Assembly: GCA_900095095.1 (NCBI GenBank)
Contig: FMBT01000311.1
Span: 186,001 to 250,000, forward strand
Direction of reading: 5' to 3'
Source of the DNA: Fragilariopsis cylindrus CCMP1102
Lineage: Eukaryota; Bacillariophyta; Bacillariophyceae; Bacillariales; Bacillariaceae
DNA length: 64,000 bases
The position numbers and the translations under genes are program-made. How positions within the stretch are numbered: the first letter of the stretch is position 1; every line of letters begins with the position of its first letter. Shown here piece after piece: positions 54,332-64,000 of this stretch. Below the pieces are notes generated by a model, which saw nothing but the letters and a program-made list of their open reading frames with translations, ran no database searches and was not told where the DNA came from.

Positions 54332-55246
54332 ATGGGTCAAGTGTGTTCAGGAGCAAAAGAAGAATCGACGAAGGGTGGTCCATTGGATCTACCATCCGAT
54401 CATAATTCGTCGGATCAATATTCCGGTGGGGACAATAACAAAGATGTCACAGATCTGCTAGGAGGTGATAGTAATATCGGCGATCCAATGATGAGAGGAG
54501 GTGCTGGTGGGATTGGTAGTGACGGAGAAACAAACAATACTCAAATTAATCAACAGCAACAACAAGGAGTAACGCCAGTAACTTCAGCAGAGGCAGCAAA
54601 AGTTGCAGCCGTGAAAGCAGAGGAAGAACGACGTAAACGTAAAGAATTATGGATTGTTAATGGTGCAGCTAGAGGGATGGTGGCTGTACGATCAACTCGG
54701 GGTAGTACTGGATATTACGATCAAGGATTTGCTGGTTTACTAGCACAGCATTTAGAACAAACAACATCATTTCCAAATCGATTACCATTAGTATTACCTC
54801 CACCACCGTCATCATCACAAAAACAAGAAAATAGTGGTGGTAGTAGTGGTACTAGCAGCAACGACGTTACGTCAGCAGGTGGAGATAGTAATACGACTAC
54901 AGGATCAACAACAACAACATCAACAATGAAAACGGGAACATCAGTATTTGATCGACTAGCACAACCGCCGTGGGACGGACTTGATTTATTAGTACTGCAA
55001 CAACAATTAGAAAATGACAATATTAATATTGATAACCACACATCATCGTCGACTCAACAAAATACAGCAGCAACTGGTAGTGGTGCAGGAGGAGCTACTA
55101 CTACATCAGCAGGTGGTGTTGCTGTTGATCCAAATAAATTAATGGATACAATTGCTGAATCACTATTAGATGGTCCATATACTGTATTACCAGCAAAGCA
55201 ACAATTATTTGCGGGTGTTAAACCTATGGTAGAAAACTTACTGTAA
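54332..55246 (+). CDS. Predicted N-myristoylated protein, unknown
   Basis: Of two candidate starts, the ATG at 54332 gives MGQVCSGAKEESTKG, a textbook N-myristoylation sequence (Gly2, Ser6-like context) with a Cys at 5 for palmitoylation; 304 residues. The first 90 residues are Gly/Asp/Asn/Gln-rich. A helical segment (TSAEAAKVAAVKAEEERRKRK) precedes a conserved-looking block (LWIVNGAARGMVAVRSTRGS). Thr/Ser/Gly runs form a linker, and the C-terminus (LMDTIAESLLDGPYTVLPAK) looks folded. Membrane-surface location is inferred from lipidation. Family unknown. Confidence 0.65.
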   Translation: MGQVCSGAKEESTKGGPLDLPSDHNSSDQYSGGDNNKDVTDLLGGDSNIGDPMMRGGAGGIGSDGETNNTQINQQQQQGVTPVTSAEAAKVAAVKAEEERRKRKELWIVNGAARGMVAVRSTRGSTGYYDQGFAGLLAQHLEQTTSFPNRLPLVLPPPPSSSQKQENSGGSSGTSSNDVTSAGGDSNTTTGSTTTTSTMKTGTSVFDRLAQPPWDGLDLLVLQQQLENDNINIDNHTSSSTQQNTAATGSGAGGATTTSAGGVAVDPNKLMDTIAESLLDGPYTVLPAKQQLFAGVKPMVENLL

Positions 55247-55609
55247 AGTATATAAATTGATAGTAACGATAAAAAAATTAGAAATGAAAATAAACCGAAT
55301 ATGTATTGAATGCATGTTCTGCAAAATAGGATATAACTTCAATAGATCGCATCCAATTCGATTCACGCCCCCTCTAGAGAGATAACTTCTAAAAATGAGA
55401 AAAATGAACCCCCTGCCTTTCTGTATCAACGGGAATGTAATATCCTCGGGGATTTGATATGATTGATTGATTCCACTTTTTTCCTATCTTTTCATCCAAG
55501 AATTGATCTGTGTCGTCTAATCTTGGTGTCAATCGCTCATTATAATATTATACTCATGTTAAGACTCGATCTTCGTCATCTTGAGAGATTTAAAAAATAA
55601 TCATCGATG
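55247..55609. other. Convergent spacer
   Basis: 363-nt tail-to-tail spacer; no gene or repeat seen. Confidence 0.4.
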
Positions 55610-57115
55610 TTACTGTCCATTGTCATCATCGTCATCATTGCATAATACTTCTATCGTACAACGATCGTCTATCTCTACCTTACCCTGTAGTCCAAATGAT
55701 ATCCTAAAATCTTTATTGATATTCTTGATCTTATTCTTGCGCGCACTGTCACTGGTGTCACTGTTTTTCTCCTCTTCCTCGTTTTCTTCTCTTCGAAGAT
55801 CGACTACTTGAATCAAGGAAGGACGACCCATCGCTGTTCCTTGATATATATCATAAGAAGCAATACTGTTGGTACAAGCATTATTAGTATCATTGCCATT
55901 GTCATTGTCATTGTCAAAATGCAAACTAGCTGCAAGTGCTGCTGCAGCAATTCCTGTCGCTGGATCTTCTTGATAACCAGAAGAACGTGGGAATTGACGA
56001 CATTCAAAATAAATATTACTACGATTGTTTTCTGAAGTACTATTTGTATTTGATTGTTGCTTTTGTTGCTGCGGATATCGCCGTGGTGCATACACATAAA
56101 TCCCAGTAGAATCATCCATGATGTTACAAGCTTCGGCGAAGTTTGTTGTTGTTGTTGTTGATGCATTAGAATTTTGTTGCTGTTGTGGTGTTTGTGATAA
56201 GGATGATGACGATGGAGAAGTAGTAGTATCATAAGTAGGTAAAGGAGGAGGTATAGCACGATGTACGGCTTCAATGGAATCTAATTGAATTAAAGTTTTA
56301 GGTCGTGCAATAGAAGTGTTCCGCCACGACACATTTACGTTTTCTTTATCATTCGACGACGACGACGACGACGACGACGATAAAAAAGTAGACCAATTTA
56401 ATTTATCACTCCATTCTTTCAAAGTTTTTTGTCCATCTAAACTTAATGTTTGTTCTTGAAATTGACTCGTCATATATAAACGACACATACTTGGGTTAGT
56501 TGATTCTGATCGAGTGGTGGCGTCGACAGTGGCGATAACATCGTCGTCAGTCTGATTGTCCTTGTCGTTGTCGTTGTCATCGTCGTCGATTATTCCAACA
56601 TCGATCTTGAAAGATTCTCCCGTCATTGATGCTTGGAAAACCAATGATGATGATGAATGTTCATTAATATTTATAATTTCTTGTTTTTGTTTCCTTCTTG
56701 GTATTATTTGTTGGTAACCCATTGCTAAACCAATCGCTGCATGGGCACAAAAACTAACTTCTTCACCTGATGGCATATAAAAAGTCATTGATGGTAATGC
56801 CGATGATGATGATGATGCTGCTGCAGTATTATTAGATGATACATCATCATTAGTAGTTAAGATAACACTTTCCCATTGACAAGTTTTTGCAAGACTTCTT
56901 TGAACAGATCCAGGAAGAGTGTGTTGAGAAGCAAAGATCGTTACAGGATTACCACCTTCTCCTCCAAGACAAAATACACGAGCTGTAATTTTTTCGACTG
57001 ATACTACTGCAGTTGACTTGACCACGGTTGCAGTCGCAGTCGTAGTTGATTTTCTCGTTCTTGCTGCTGATACCATCGCTCTTCTTACGAAGTTTGTGGT
57101 CGTTACTGTCGTCAT
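55610..57115 (-). CDS. PhzF-fold isomerase/epimerase-like protein
   Basis: The frame begins at TTG (57142); the first ATG is 57115, giving 501 residues. The N-terminus (TTNFVRRAMVSAARTRKSTT) is basic and hydroxylated, possibly an organelle presequence. PhzF landmarks: GGEGGNPVTIFASQHTLPGS, PSGEEVSFCAHAAIGLAMGY (catalytic Glu; family consensus ExxxCGHAT) and SGYQEDPATGIAAAALAASL. The two halves form the diaminopimelate-epimerase-like fold. It is longer than the usual 270-300 residues because of Asn/Asp/Ser/Gln inserts. In the family a Glu abstracts a proton; substrates are known only for PhzF itself, so the reaction here is unknown. Confidence 0.88.
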   Translation of the reverse strand: MTTVTTTNFVRRAMVSAARTRKSTTTATATVVKSTAVVSVEKITARVFCLGGEGGNPVTIFASQHTLPGSVQRSLAKTCQWESVILTTNDDVSSNNTAAASSSSSALPSMTFYMPSGEEVSFCAHAAIGLAMGYQQIIPRRKQKQEIININEHSSSSLVFQASMTGESFKIDVGIIDDDDNDNDKDNQTDDDVIATVDATTRSESTNPSMCRLYMTSQFQEQTLSLDGQKTLKEWSDKLNWSTFLSSSSSSSSSNDKENVNVSWRNTSIARPKTLIQLDSIEAVHRAIPPPLPTYDTTTSPSSSSLSQTPQQQQNSNASTTTTTNFAEACNIMDDSTGIYVYAPRRYPQQQKQQSNTNSTSENNRSNIYFECRQFPRSSGYQEDPATGIAAAALAASLHFDNDNDNGNDTNNACTNSIASYDIYQGTAMGRPSLIQVVDLRREENEEEEKNSDTSDSARKNKIKNINKDFRISFGLQGKVEIDDRCTIEVLCNDDDDDNGQ

Positions 57116-57787
57116 GATGATAACAATTCTTTCTTCTTTCAAATGTTGTGATTTGAGAAAAATCTTTTTTCAAAGATCAAGTTATAGGAACAAATCATGA
57201 CTTAATTGTCGTGGGACTCAAAAACTAAATTCACTGTAAAAAAACAACTCCATAATTCATGCAATTTTCAATCAAAAATGATTATATATTACACTTGTAT
57301 TAAACAGAAACAGTTAGTATATTCCTATTCCTGGTTTAAAATGGGTATAGGAAATACATTTAAATTTTAATTTAAAATGAACAGTTTGTAAGTTGTATGC
57401 TGTTGAAAGTACTATAGTTTTACTAATAATGTCTAGTGAATTGTGATTGAAAAAAAATCAGCTGAAGGACAATTTTTATTTTTTTGGCCAAACATGCGCC
57501 GCGAGAATTTGTCTGTCCGCCGCTTCCTATGATTCACAGCACCACACGCTGTTTTTCGCGCGACAACAGAACTTCAAATTCTGTAGAAACCAATCAAAGA
57601 GTTTCATCCAATCATCGTTTTGAACGACCCATCAATGCCATCTTGAACAAATCTGCGCCTTTGTCGTTTGTTTTAATTGTTGTCTCTATTCTCTCCTCTA
57701 TTAGCTGTTAGCTGCTCTTAAACTTCGAAATCGCCCATCAGCCAATCCATAAACTCTCTTTCCCCGAAAGATTGTTGGGAAAAGAAA
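57116..57787. promoter_or_regulatory. Divergent intergenic region
   Basis: About 670 nt between PhzF-like and DHAD starts; the DHAD 5' leader has a pyrimidine-rich stretch. No clear core promoter element seen. Confidence 0.4.
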
Positions 57788-58010
57788 ATGAAGATCTCCA
57801 CTGCAACATTGGTGGCAGTATGCTGCGCCATTCCAATGGCATGGTCCTTTTCGACTCCTAATGCTATAAGTAGTAGAAGGGCAGAGACATCGTTGTTCGT
57901 GGCTGAAGAGAGCGCACACTTGGAAATTAATGGTAGCAGCGACGACAAGGAAGAAGGTCCCATCTTGAATAGATTTAGTCGGTAAGTTTCGATAATCTAC
58001 AAAATATATA

Positions 58011-58049
<39 letters not shown>

Positions 58050-60136
58050 CAACCGTATGGAATGTTATTTAGTATTACCTTGTCAATCATCATCTAATCT
58101 ATTGATTCTTACCATCAACATGTAAAGTACCTTGACACAACCTCGCATTCAGGGTAATTCACAAGCTATGTTGTACGCAACGGGTTTGACTGAAGATGAT
58201 ATGGATAAACCACAAGTTGGAGTATGCTCTGTTTGGTATGAAGGTAATCCATGTAATATGCATCTATTAGAATTATCAGAATACGTCAAGGAGGGTGTTG
58301 TTGGATCGGATTGTGTTGGATTTCGTTTTAATACTGTTGGAGTTTCAGATGGTATATCGATGGGAACATCCGGGATGAGATTTTCACTGCAATCACGTGA
58401 TTTGATTGCAGATTCTATTGAAACAACTATGTCAGCACAATGGTATGATGGATTAATTGCATTACCAGGATGTGATAAGAATATGCCCGGATGTGTTATG
58501 GCCATGGGCCGATTGAATCGACCGTCAATTATGGTCTATGGTGGAACGATCCGTGCAGGTGAACAACCCTCGACCGGCGAGCCACTTGATATTGTTAGTG
58601 CCTTCCAATCCTACGGACAACATTTATATGATAAAATTTCGGATGAAGAACGTGTTGAAATTGTAAAACATTCCTGTCCTGGACCTGGTGCGTGCGGGGG
58701 TATGTACACAGCAAATACTATGGCAGTTGCCATTGAGGCACTTGGTATGTCACTGCCATATTCAAGTTCAAATCCAGCTGATTCAAAAGAAAAAATTGAT
58801 GAATGTCGTGAGGCCGGTGAAGCAATGAAAAAATTATTAGCAATGGATTTAAAACCTCGCGATATTATGACAAAAGCTGCATTTGAAAATGCGATCCGAA
58901 TTGTGATGGTCACAGGTGGATCCACAAATGCAGTATTGCATTTAATTGCAATGAGTCGGTCCGTTCGTAATCCGGATGTTTATATCTCACTGGAAGACTT
59001 TCAACGGCTTAGTGATGTAACACCATTTTTAGCCGATTTGAAACCAAGTGGACGGTTCGTTATGGAAGATGTACAGAATATTGGTGGCACACCTGGTGTT
59101 ATCAAATTTATGATCGATAATGATATGTTTGATGGTGATCAGATGACCGTTACAGGAAAATCATGGAGTCAAAACTTGATTGATATGAACCATCCAGGAT
59201 TAACACCCGGACAAGAAATCATCCGCCCATTAGACAATCCAATTAAAAAGACAGGTCATTTACTAATGATGTATGGTAATTTATGTCCCGGTGGTGGTGT
59301 CGCGAAGATCACCGGTAAGGAGGGAGAAACCTTTACGGTAAGTATTTAATTTATTTATATCTTATATCTTTCGAATGAAGATTATGTTAATTGTGCTGAA
59401 CAAAAAATTAAAAGGACAACGCTGTATATTATATGTAGCTCAGCTCACATATCATGTATCTCCCCTTCTCTTTTTTAAACACCGTCATTTATTCTCCCTT
59501 CTTCGTGTTACTCTGCAAATTAAATCAAATTAAATTAAATAGGGAACGGCTCGCGTTTACGACGGTGAACCCGCTATGATGCTCGGCCTACAAAACAAAG
59601 AAATCAAAGCTGGTGATGTCGTTATCATCCGGTACGAGGGACCAACGGGTGGACCAGGTTTGCCAGAGATGTTAACACCTACCAGTGCCATCATGGGAGC
59701 TGGTCTAGGAGATGACGTAGCACTCATGACGGACGGACGTTTCAGTGGAGGTACTCACGGTTTCTGTATCGGTCATATTACACCCGAAGCACAAGTAGGT
59801 GGACCTATCGCTTTGGTTAAGAATGGTGATCCGATCCGTATCGATGCCCAAAACGATAAGAGAACTATCGATATGTTAATTTCGGATGAAGAATGGGAAA
59901 AACGTCGACAGGAATGGAAACCACCCCCATACCGCGCAAATGCTGGAACTCTATTTAAATACATCCAATGTGTAGCAACGGCAACTGAAGGATGCGTCAC
60001 AGATGAAATCGGGACAGCCACCCCTGCAGAAATCGCGAAGGCGGCTCCTAAGACACCAGCTCTTCTTGAACTAGAAAATAGAATCAAAGAATTAGAAGCG
60101 CAACTTGCGGTCGCTACTACCGTTACTGCCGCTTAA
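57788..60136 (+). CDS. ilvD: Plastid dihydroxyacid dehydratase, two introns
   Basis: Exons 57788-57981, 58128-59337 and 59543-60136 join through introns of 146 nt (GTAAGT, phase 2, with a (TA)n tract) and 205 nt (GTAAGT, phase 0) to 665 residues. The first exon encodes a signal peptide ([17 protein letters not shown]) followed by [12 protein letters not shown], an ASAF-type plastid motif. The rest is Ilv[27 protein letters not shown] and [15 protein letters not shown] (cluster cysteines), and [18 protein letters not shown]. The enzyme dehydrates 2,3-dihydroxy-isovalerate and -methylvalerate to the 2-keto acids of valine, leucine and isoleucine synthesis, using a [2Fe-2S] or [4Fe-4S] cluster. 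The C-terminus has an extra coiled-coil-like [16 protein letters not shown] extension. Confidence 0.96.
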
Positions 60137-60335
60137 TAACTAGTAGGACCTACAAAGAAAGTATAGTGCAATTGACATAAGTATACATAATATATAAAAT
60201 AGTTAATCAATATCACATAATATAGCATAATATAAATGTAATGCTTTAATCACTACAAGAAATGGTATCCATCAGTATCCGATAAACGGCAGTTTCCTAG
60301 CTTGTAGCGAATCGCCTAGAACAATTCTGATTCAA
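60137..60335. other. Convergent spacer
   Basis: Tail-to-tail AT-rich spacer (repeated ATAATATA words) between DHAD and the HSF-BTB gene. Confidence 0.3.
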
Positions 60336-63300
60336 TTAAAATGTAATGCTATCCGAATCACCTTCTTTGCCATCGCAAGCTTCAGAGTTCCCGTTCTTCT
60401 TCTCGCAAGCTTTAGAGCTCCCATTCGTCTTCATCAACAGATCAAATAGCACGAGCGAAGATATCGATCTCATCGTATTTGCTAATTCAATGCTTTCTTC
60501 TAAAAGTTTTTTAACGATTTCCCAACTTTCGTGGATGGAAAAAGAGCACCGCTCGTGTAGAGATGGATCACCCGTCGGTATGGAACCTTGATTATGTCCA
60601 CTCAAAAGTGTGTTTTCGGTTGCTAAGAGTGTTATAGCAGCAATCGGTTCTATTGACGGCAATGTTGACTTGTCCGTAAGCAACCGGAATGTTACTTCAC
60701 TCAGGGTAGATCGCGTAGCGTTGGAGACGCACATAGCAACGAGTTGACTTAGTCGATTCGAATCGTACATTGAACTGCGTGGGGTTAGCTGCAAGAGTGC
60801 TACCGCTTGACTAAGGCTTCCAGGATCGATTTTAGCACCCATTTTGATGTCTATGGACCAAATATCTTCCGCAAACTTTTGTATAGCAGCATCTAGGAGG
60901 GTCGTGTCTCGAAAGCTTCTTCCAAGTTTGATAAATTCATAAATATTTTCCTTATTCATGACCCACTTGCAGTAAAATTCGGTCACTTTCTGTACGATTG
61001 CTGTGTTTTCTAGCTTTTCCGCGAGACTGTGTAACTATAAAAAACAAAGAAAGGATGAAAACAATGATGACGGTTTAGCTTTTCCTTCTCATTGGCTTTC
61101 GATTCAAACTACAATTCCAAACTACACATACACAAAGTACTTACGGTGTACGCTTTTTCTGTATCCAAATCGAACTCGACATCAGCGTAAATGAAGTCAA
61201 GAATCATTGGAAAAACCGCAGCTTGTCTCTTGTTCAACCTCAGCTGGTTTCGGTTAGCGGAGCTATTATATTTGAAGATATTTGCAAAGTAATTAGACTT
61301 CTTCGGTCCAACAGCAAGAACTCGGCGATGGACGTGATATACGGCGCTTTGAGTGATATCGTCACATATCGCTTCGACGGTCCAGTCACTAAAACTTTCT
61401 GATGGATGTTGTCTCCAACTGAGTCCTGAATTATTTTGTACATCTGCGTCCTTCATAGTAACATCTATGGTAGATGGTATCGTACTATTGCTACTGTTGC
61501 TGTTACTACTACTACCTCCAGCATCGACTGTGACGACATGACCATTACTTGCAGTACTAGTAGGAGCCCCTATCATATTAATGTCTGTCCTTTCCCTGGC
61601 CATAATGGCCTCAAGGATCACGTCGATTCCAGAGTCCTTTCGCTGGTCAGCAGACACAGCGTCGGAAACGCCAGCGTGATGAGAGGCTACACCGGACCAT
61701 GATTTAGTGTCAGCAGTATCTTGGTCGTTGCCCTTTGGCTCAATCGTTGTTGCCTTGACATTATAGTCACCGCCGTTATTCACGTAAAGCTTGGCCCTTC
61801 TCGGTGTTCCGGTGCCTTTAATTTTAATCCGTGTGATCGATGCCAACAGGTCTTTCCTCCCTTTAACGAAATAAGGATGACGGTATGCACCCCTATTTGG
61901 TCCTGTATCAACTCGCTGTCATCGAGCGTCGAGTATGATGAGAAAAGTACAATACGGAGTGGAGGAGGGGAGAGAGAGAGAGGCGTGAGAAATACCACAT
62001 TGAAAAGTATACCTCCAAAACATTGAATAGCAACAGCAACAGCAACGGCAACGGCAACAACAGTAACGCAATACTTACGATAAAGCCGTACAAGTTAAGC
62101 TGACGTTGAAAACTACAATAGTCATTGGGAAGAAAGATGGAAGCGAAAGAACAAACGCGTTCGTGAGTAAGGAGAATTTATGATCAGCGATCAACAAATT
62201 AGACACGCCATCCGCAGTATTTCACATTTGATACGTTGATTTTCATTTGTTGTTGTTTTCAAGTTATTTCGAACCACCTACCTCTTGTATTTCGTTTGTT
62301 TAAAAAACATTGACATAACCTCTCTTACAAAATTATCAGTATCATGGACCCTGAAGCACGTTTCACCAGGCATCCAGCTAACCATGTTAGAAAATCCATC
62401 AACTTCACACCGTTCCAACATTTCGAATAGTTTCCAAGGGAATTGGAATTCCTTGTGTAAGATTACATTATTCTTATCGAGCTCGGGACTTCTTGGTGTA
62501 GAGTTTGGAGTAAAATGTGAAGTACCACACGTATTAGAAGAACTTTCACCACTAGTGGAATGGTTTTTGATATCTTCTCCTGCACTGATTGTAACCTGCC
62601 TAGCAATGCCACCACCACTACCAACAGAAGAAGAGTGATTCATCCCAGCTACTGTTGCCACCATCCCTAACGTATGACCAGCCTCTACCGACAGAGTGGC
62701 TAAAACAGCCTCACGCTTTTGTTGATTTCGAAGTTGCTGAAGGGAAAACTGTTGTGCTCGTAATTGTTGTAATTGTTGATGTTCCTGTCTATATTTTTCT
62801 ATTTGTAGACGCTGCGAGGTACTATCGGCCATCATTTGGAAATTGGAGATATTCGTAATAGCCGCATCAATATTATGTTGACGTTCGGCGATCATAGCGG
62901 CGGTTGCTTGGTGATGACCAGCTAGCAGCCTTGAACTTGCTGCTGTAGATGTAGGTACCATCGGTAAAACAACGTTAGATAACTCATTCGATGAAATTGA
63001 TACATTCGTTGGTACATTCAAAGTATCATAGGACATATTATCAGAGTTGATGTTGTTATTGCTCTTAACATTATTTCCAACATCATCAACGATAGACTTG
63101 TTGTTTCTACCAGTTTCACCTTTAGTAATTAAACCTGATCGGGCCAGTTTTTCAATATAATCGGTACTATCCTCTTGATCCTTATCACGAGCAGCACATC
63201 TTGCAATGAGCTGACACATAGTTCGTTGCCCTCGTCGGAAAAACTTGTGCTTGTAACCGCCTTTACAGTTTCCATGTTGAATGCGGTTAAAGCCGTACAA

Positions 63301-64000
63301 ATTGAGTTGACGTTGAAACTGTTCACAGAAAAACAAAGACGAAAGAGAAGAAAGGAATGTATGAGTAAATTATCTGAATCATAAATATGATGCCATATTC
63401 TTCTATTCATATGAAATTGTATTATACAATTACTATTACAATTACAGTTACAATTACAATTACAATTACACATAACGCAACGTACACTCTTATACTTTGT
63501 TTGTTTAAAGAATCTTCGCATGATATGATCCACGAAAACTTCCGCGTTATGTACACGGAATGCTTGTCCATCATCGACCCATGAAACAACATCACCATAC
63601 CCTTCCGAAAATGATCGATCTAACATATCATGTAACTTCCATGGAAATTGAAATGCATTCGGATTCAATTGTCTTGCATTTTGTTCATGTTGTCCTTGTC
63701 CTTGTTCATGTTGTGCTTCGTTATGTTGTTTTTGAGGGGTAGGTAATGGAAGATTATGTTGATTCCTCAATGCGGCAACAACATCACCCTCGTCAATACC
63801 AGCACCGATACCACCACTATTCCCTGCTCCTCTTACTATCGCCGACGCTAATTGTTGTTGATGATGTTGAAGTTGCACCTGTAACTGTTGTTGTTGTTGT
63901 TGTTGTGCCTGTAATACACGATTTGCTGTAGCTGTAGCTGCAGCAACGGCTGTGGAAGAAGAATTGTAATGATTGTTATGATTGTGATTATTCGTTGTTG
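60336..64000 (-). CDS. Double-HSF-domain plus BTB/POZ protein, four introns, 5' partial
   Basis: Exons (5' to 3'): >64000-63486, 63318-62282, 62112-62079, 61915-61145, 61034-60336; about 1,017 residues in the window, with the frame open at the edge. Introns are 167, 169, 163 and 110 nt, all GT-AG (donors GTACGT, GTAGGT, GTAAGT, GTAAGT), phases 0, 2, 0, 0. Exon 1 has a Gln-rich N-terminus, then HSF domain 1 (FQFPWKLHDMLD, VDHIMRRFFKQTKYKS); exon 2 continues FQRQLNLYGFNRIQHGNCKG, YKHKFFRRGQ. A Gln-rich linker leads to HSF domain 2 (FPWKLFEMLE, FFKQTKYK at 62448-62282), finished by a 34-nt microexon (SFQRQLNLYGFI) and exon 4 (RVDTGPNRGAYRHPYFVKGR). After a Ser/Asn linker a BTB domain starts near 61387 (DWTVEAICDD, VHRRVLAVGPKKSNYFANIF) and a BACK-like helical tail (EFYCKWVMNKENIYEFIKLG) ends the protein. 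Exon 4 lacks an ATG at its apparent start (TTG), so a separate BTB gene is unlikely. Acts presumably in the nucleus as a transcription factor/adaptor. Frame of every join checked by hand. Confidence 0.85.

Noticed and set aside
57701-58093. Minus-strand ORF with Ile-Tyr repeats near DHAD exon 1
   Set aside because: It translates the intronic (TA)n tract and the antisense of exon 1.
61109-61846. A stand-alone BTB gene starting at 61846
   Set aside because: The apparent start is TTG, no ATG lies nearby, and the 23 codons upstream complete an HSF domain in the same frame.
62278-63336. A separate HSF gene ending at 62278
   Set aside because: It begins and ends in the middle of HSF domains; splice sites at both ends restore full domains.

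Overview
The window looks like nuclear DNA from a diatom, most likely a pennate one; naming a genus would be guesswork. Four things point there. (1) Compact genes carry zero to four short GT-AG introns of about 110-275 nt. (2) Three proteins have a signal peptide followed by an ASAF-like plastid motif (AWSF|STP, SISAF|Q, CDAW|V). (3) There is a heat-shock-factor gene, the typical expanded diatom transcription-factor class. (4) Several genes resemble lineage-expanded diatom families known to me only from memory. DNA is AT-rich, and coding regions carry many Gln, Asn, Ser and Asp runs that also create long false ORFs on the opposite strand. I saw no rRNA, tRNA, CRISPR array, bacterial operon or intact transposon.

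Layout. 0-10 kb: 5'-truncated ankyrin-like family gene, eight-span membrane protein, membrane PTP-like phosphatase, U-box/cyclophilin PPIL2 homologue, a decayed gene, and a CNOT4-type RING protein with internal repeats. 10-20 kb: Ala-rich low-complexity tract, AlkB-type dioxygenase, WD40-like protein, wax-synthase-type MBOAT (1 intron), and sterol-glucosyltransferase-like protein 1 (1 intron). 20-30 kb: F-box/Cys-rich protein, GH28 glycosidase (2 introns), DFR-like reductase (2 introns, 22-nt first coding exon), and a predicted plastid protein. 30-42 kb: Golgi-type glycosyltransferase-like protein, DUF202 protein, sulfatase, RanBP2-zinc-finger/FG protein, TPR co-chaperone, and a plastid coiled-coil protein. 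42-47 kb: gene-poor, repeat-rich stretch with two 266-bp repeat copies, a frameshifted element-like pseudogene and a GH16-like secreted protein with three near-identical Cys-rich modules. 47-60 kb: twin-MYND protein, SET protein, glucosyltransferase 2, an F-box-family pseudogene, a predicted myristoylated protein, a PhzF-fold protein, and plastid dihydroxyacid dehydratase (2 introns).

The most notable locus is at 60.3-64.0 kb on the minus strand. What first looks like two HSF genes and a BTB gene joins, through four in-frame canonical introns (one flanking a 34-nt microexon), into one gene with two complete HSF DNA-binding domains followed by a BTB/POZ domain and a BACK-like tail. I know of no described HSF-HSF-BTB protein, but I could not search. 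The genes form no operon. Plausible themes are plastid amino-acid synthesis (DHAD), carbohydrate and sulfated-polysaccharide processing (GH28, GH16, sulfatase), lipid modification (MBOAT, two sterol-GT-like enzymes) and protein quality control (PPIL2, TPR, HSF).
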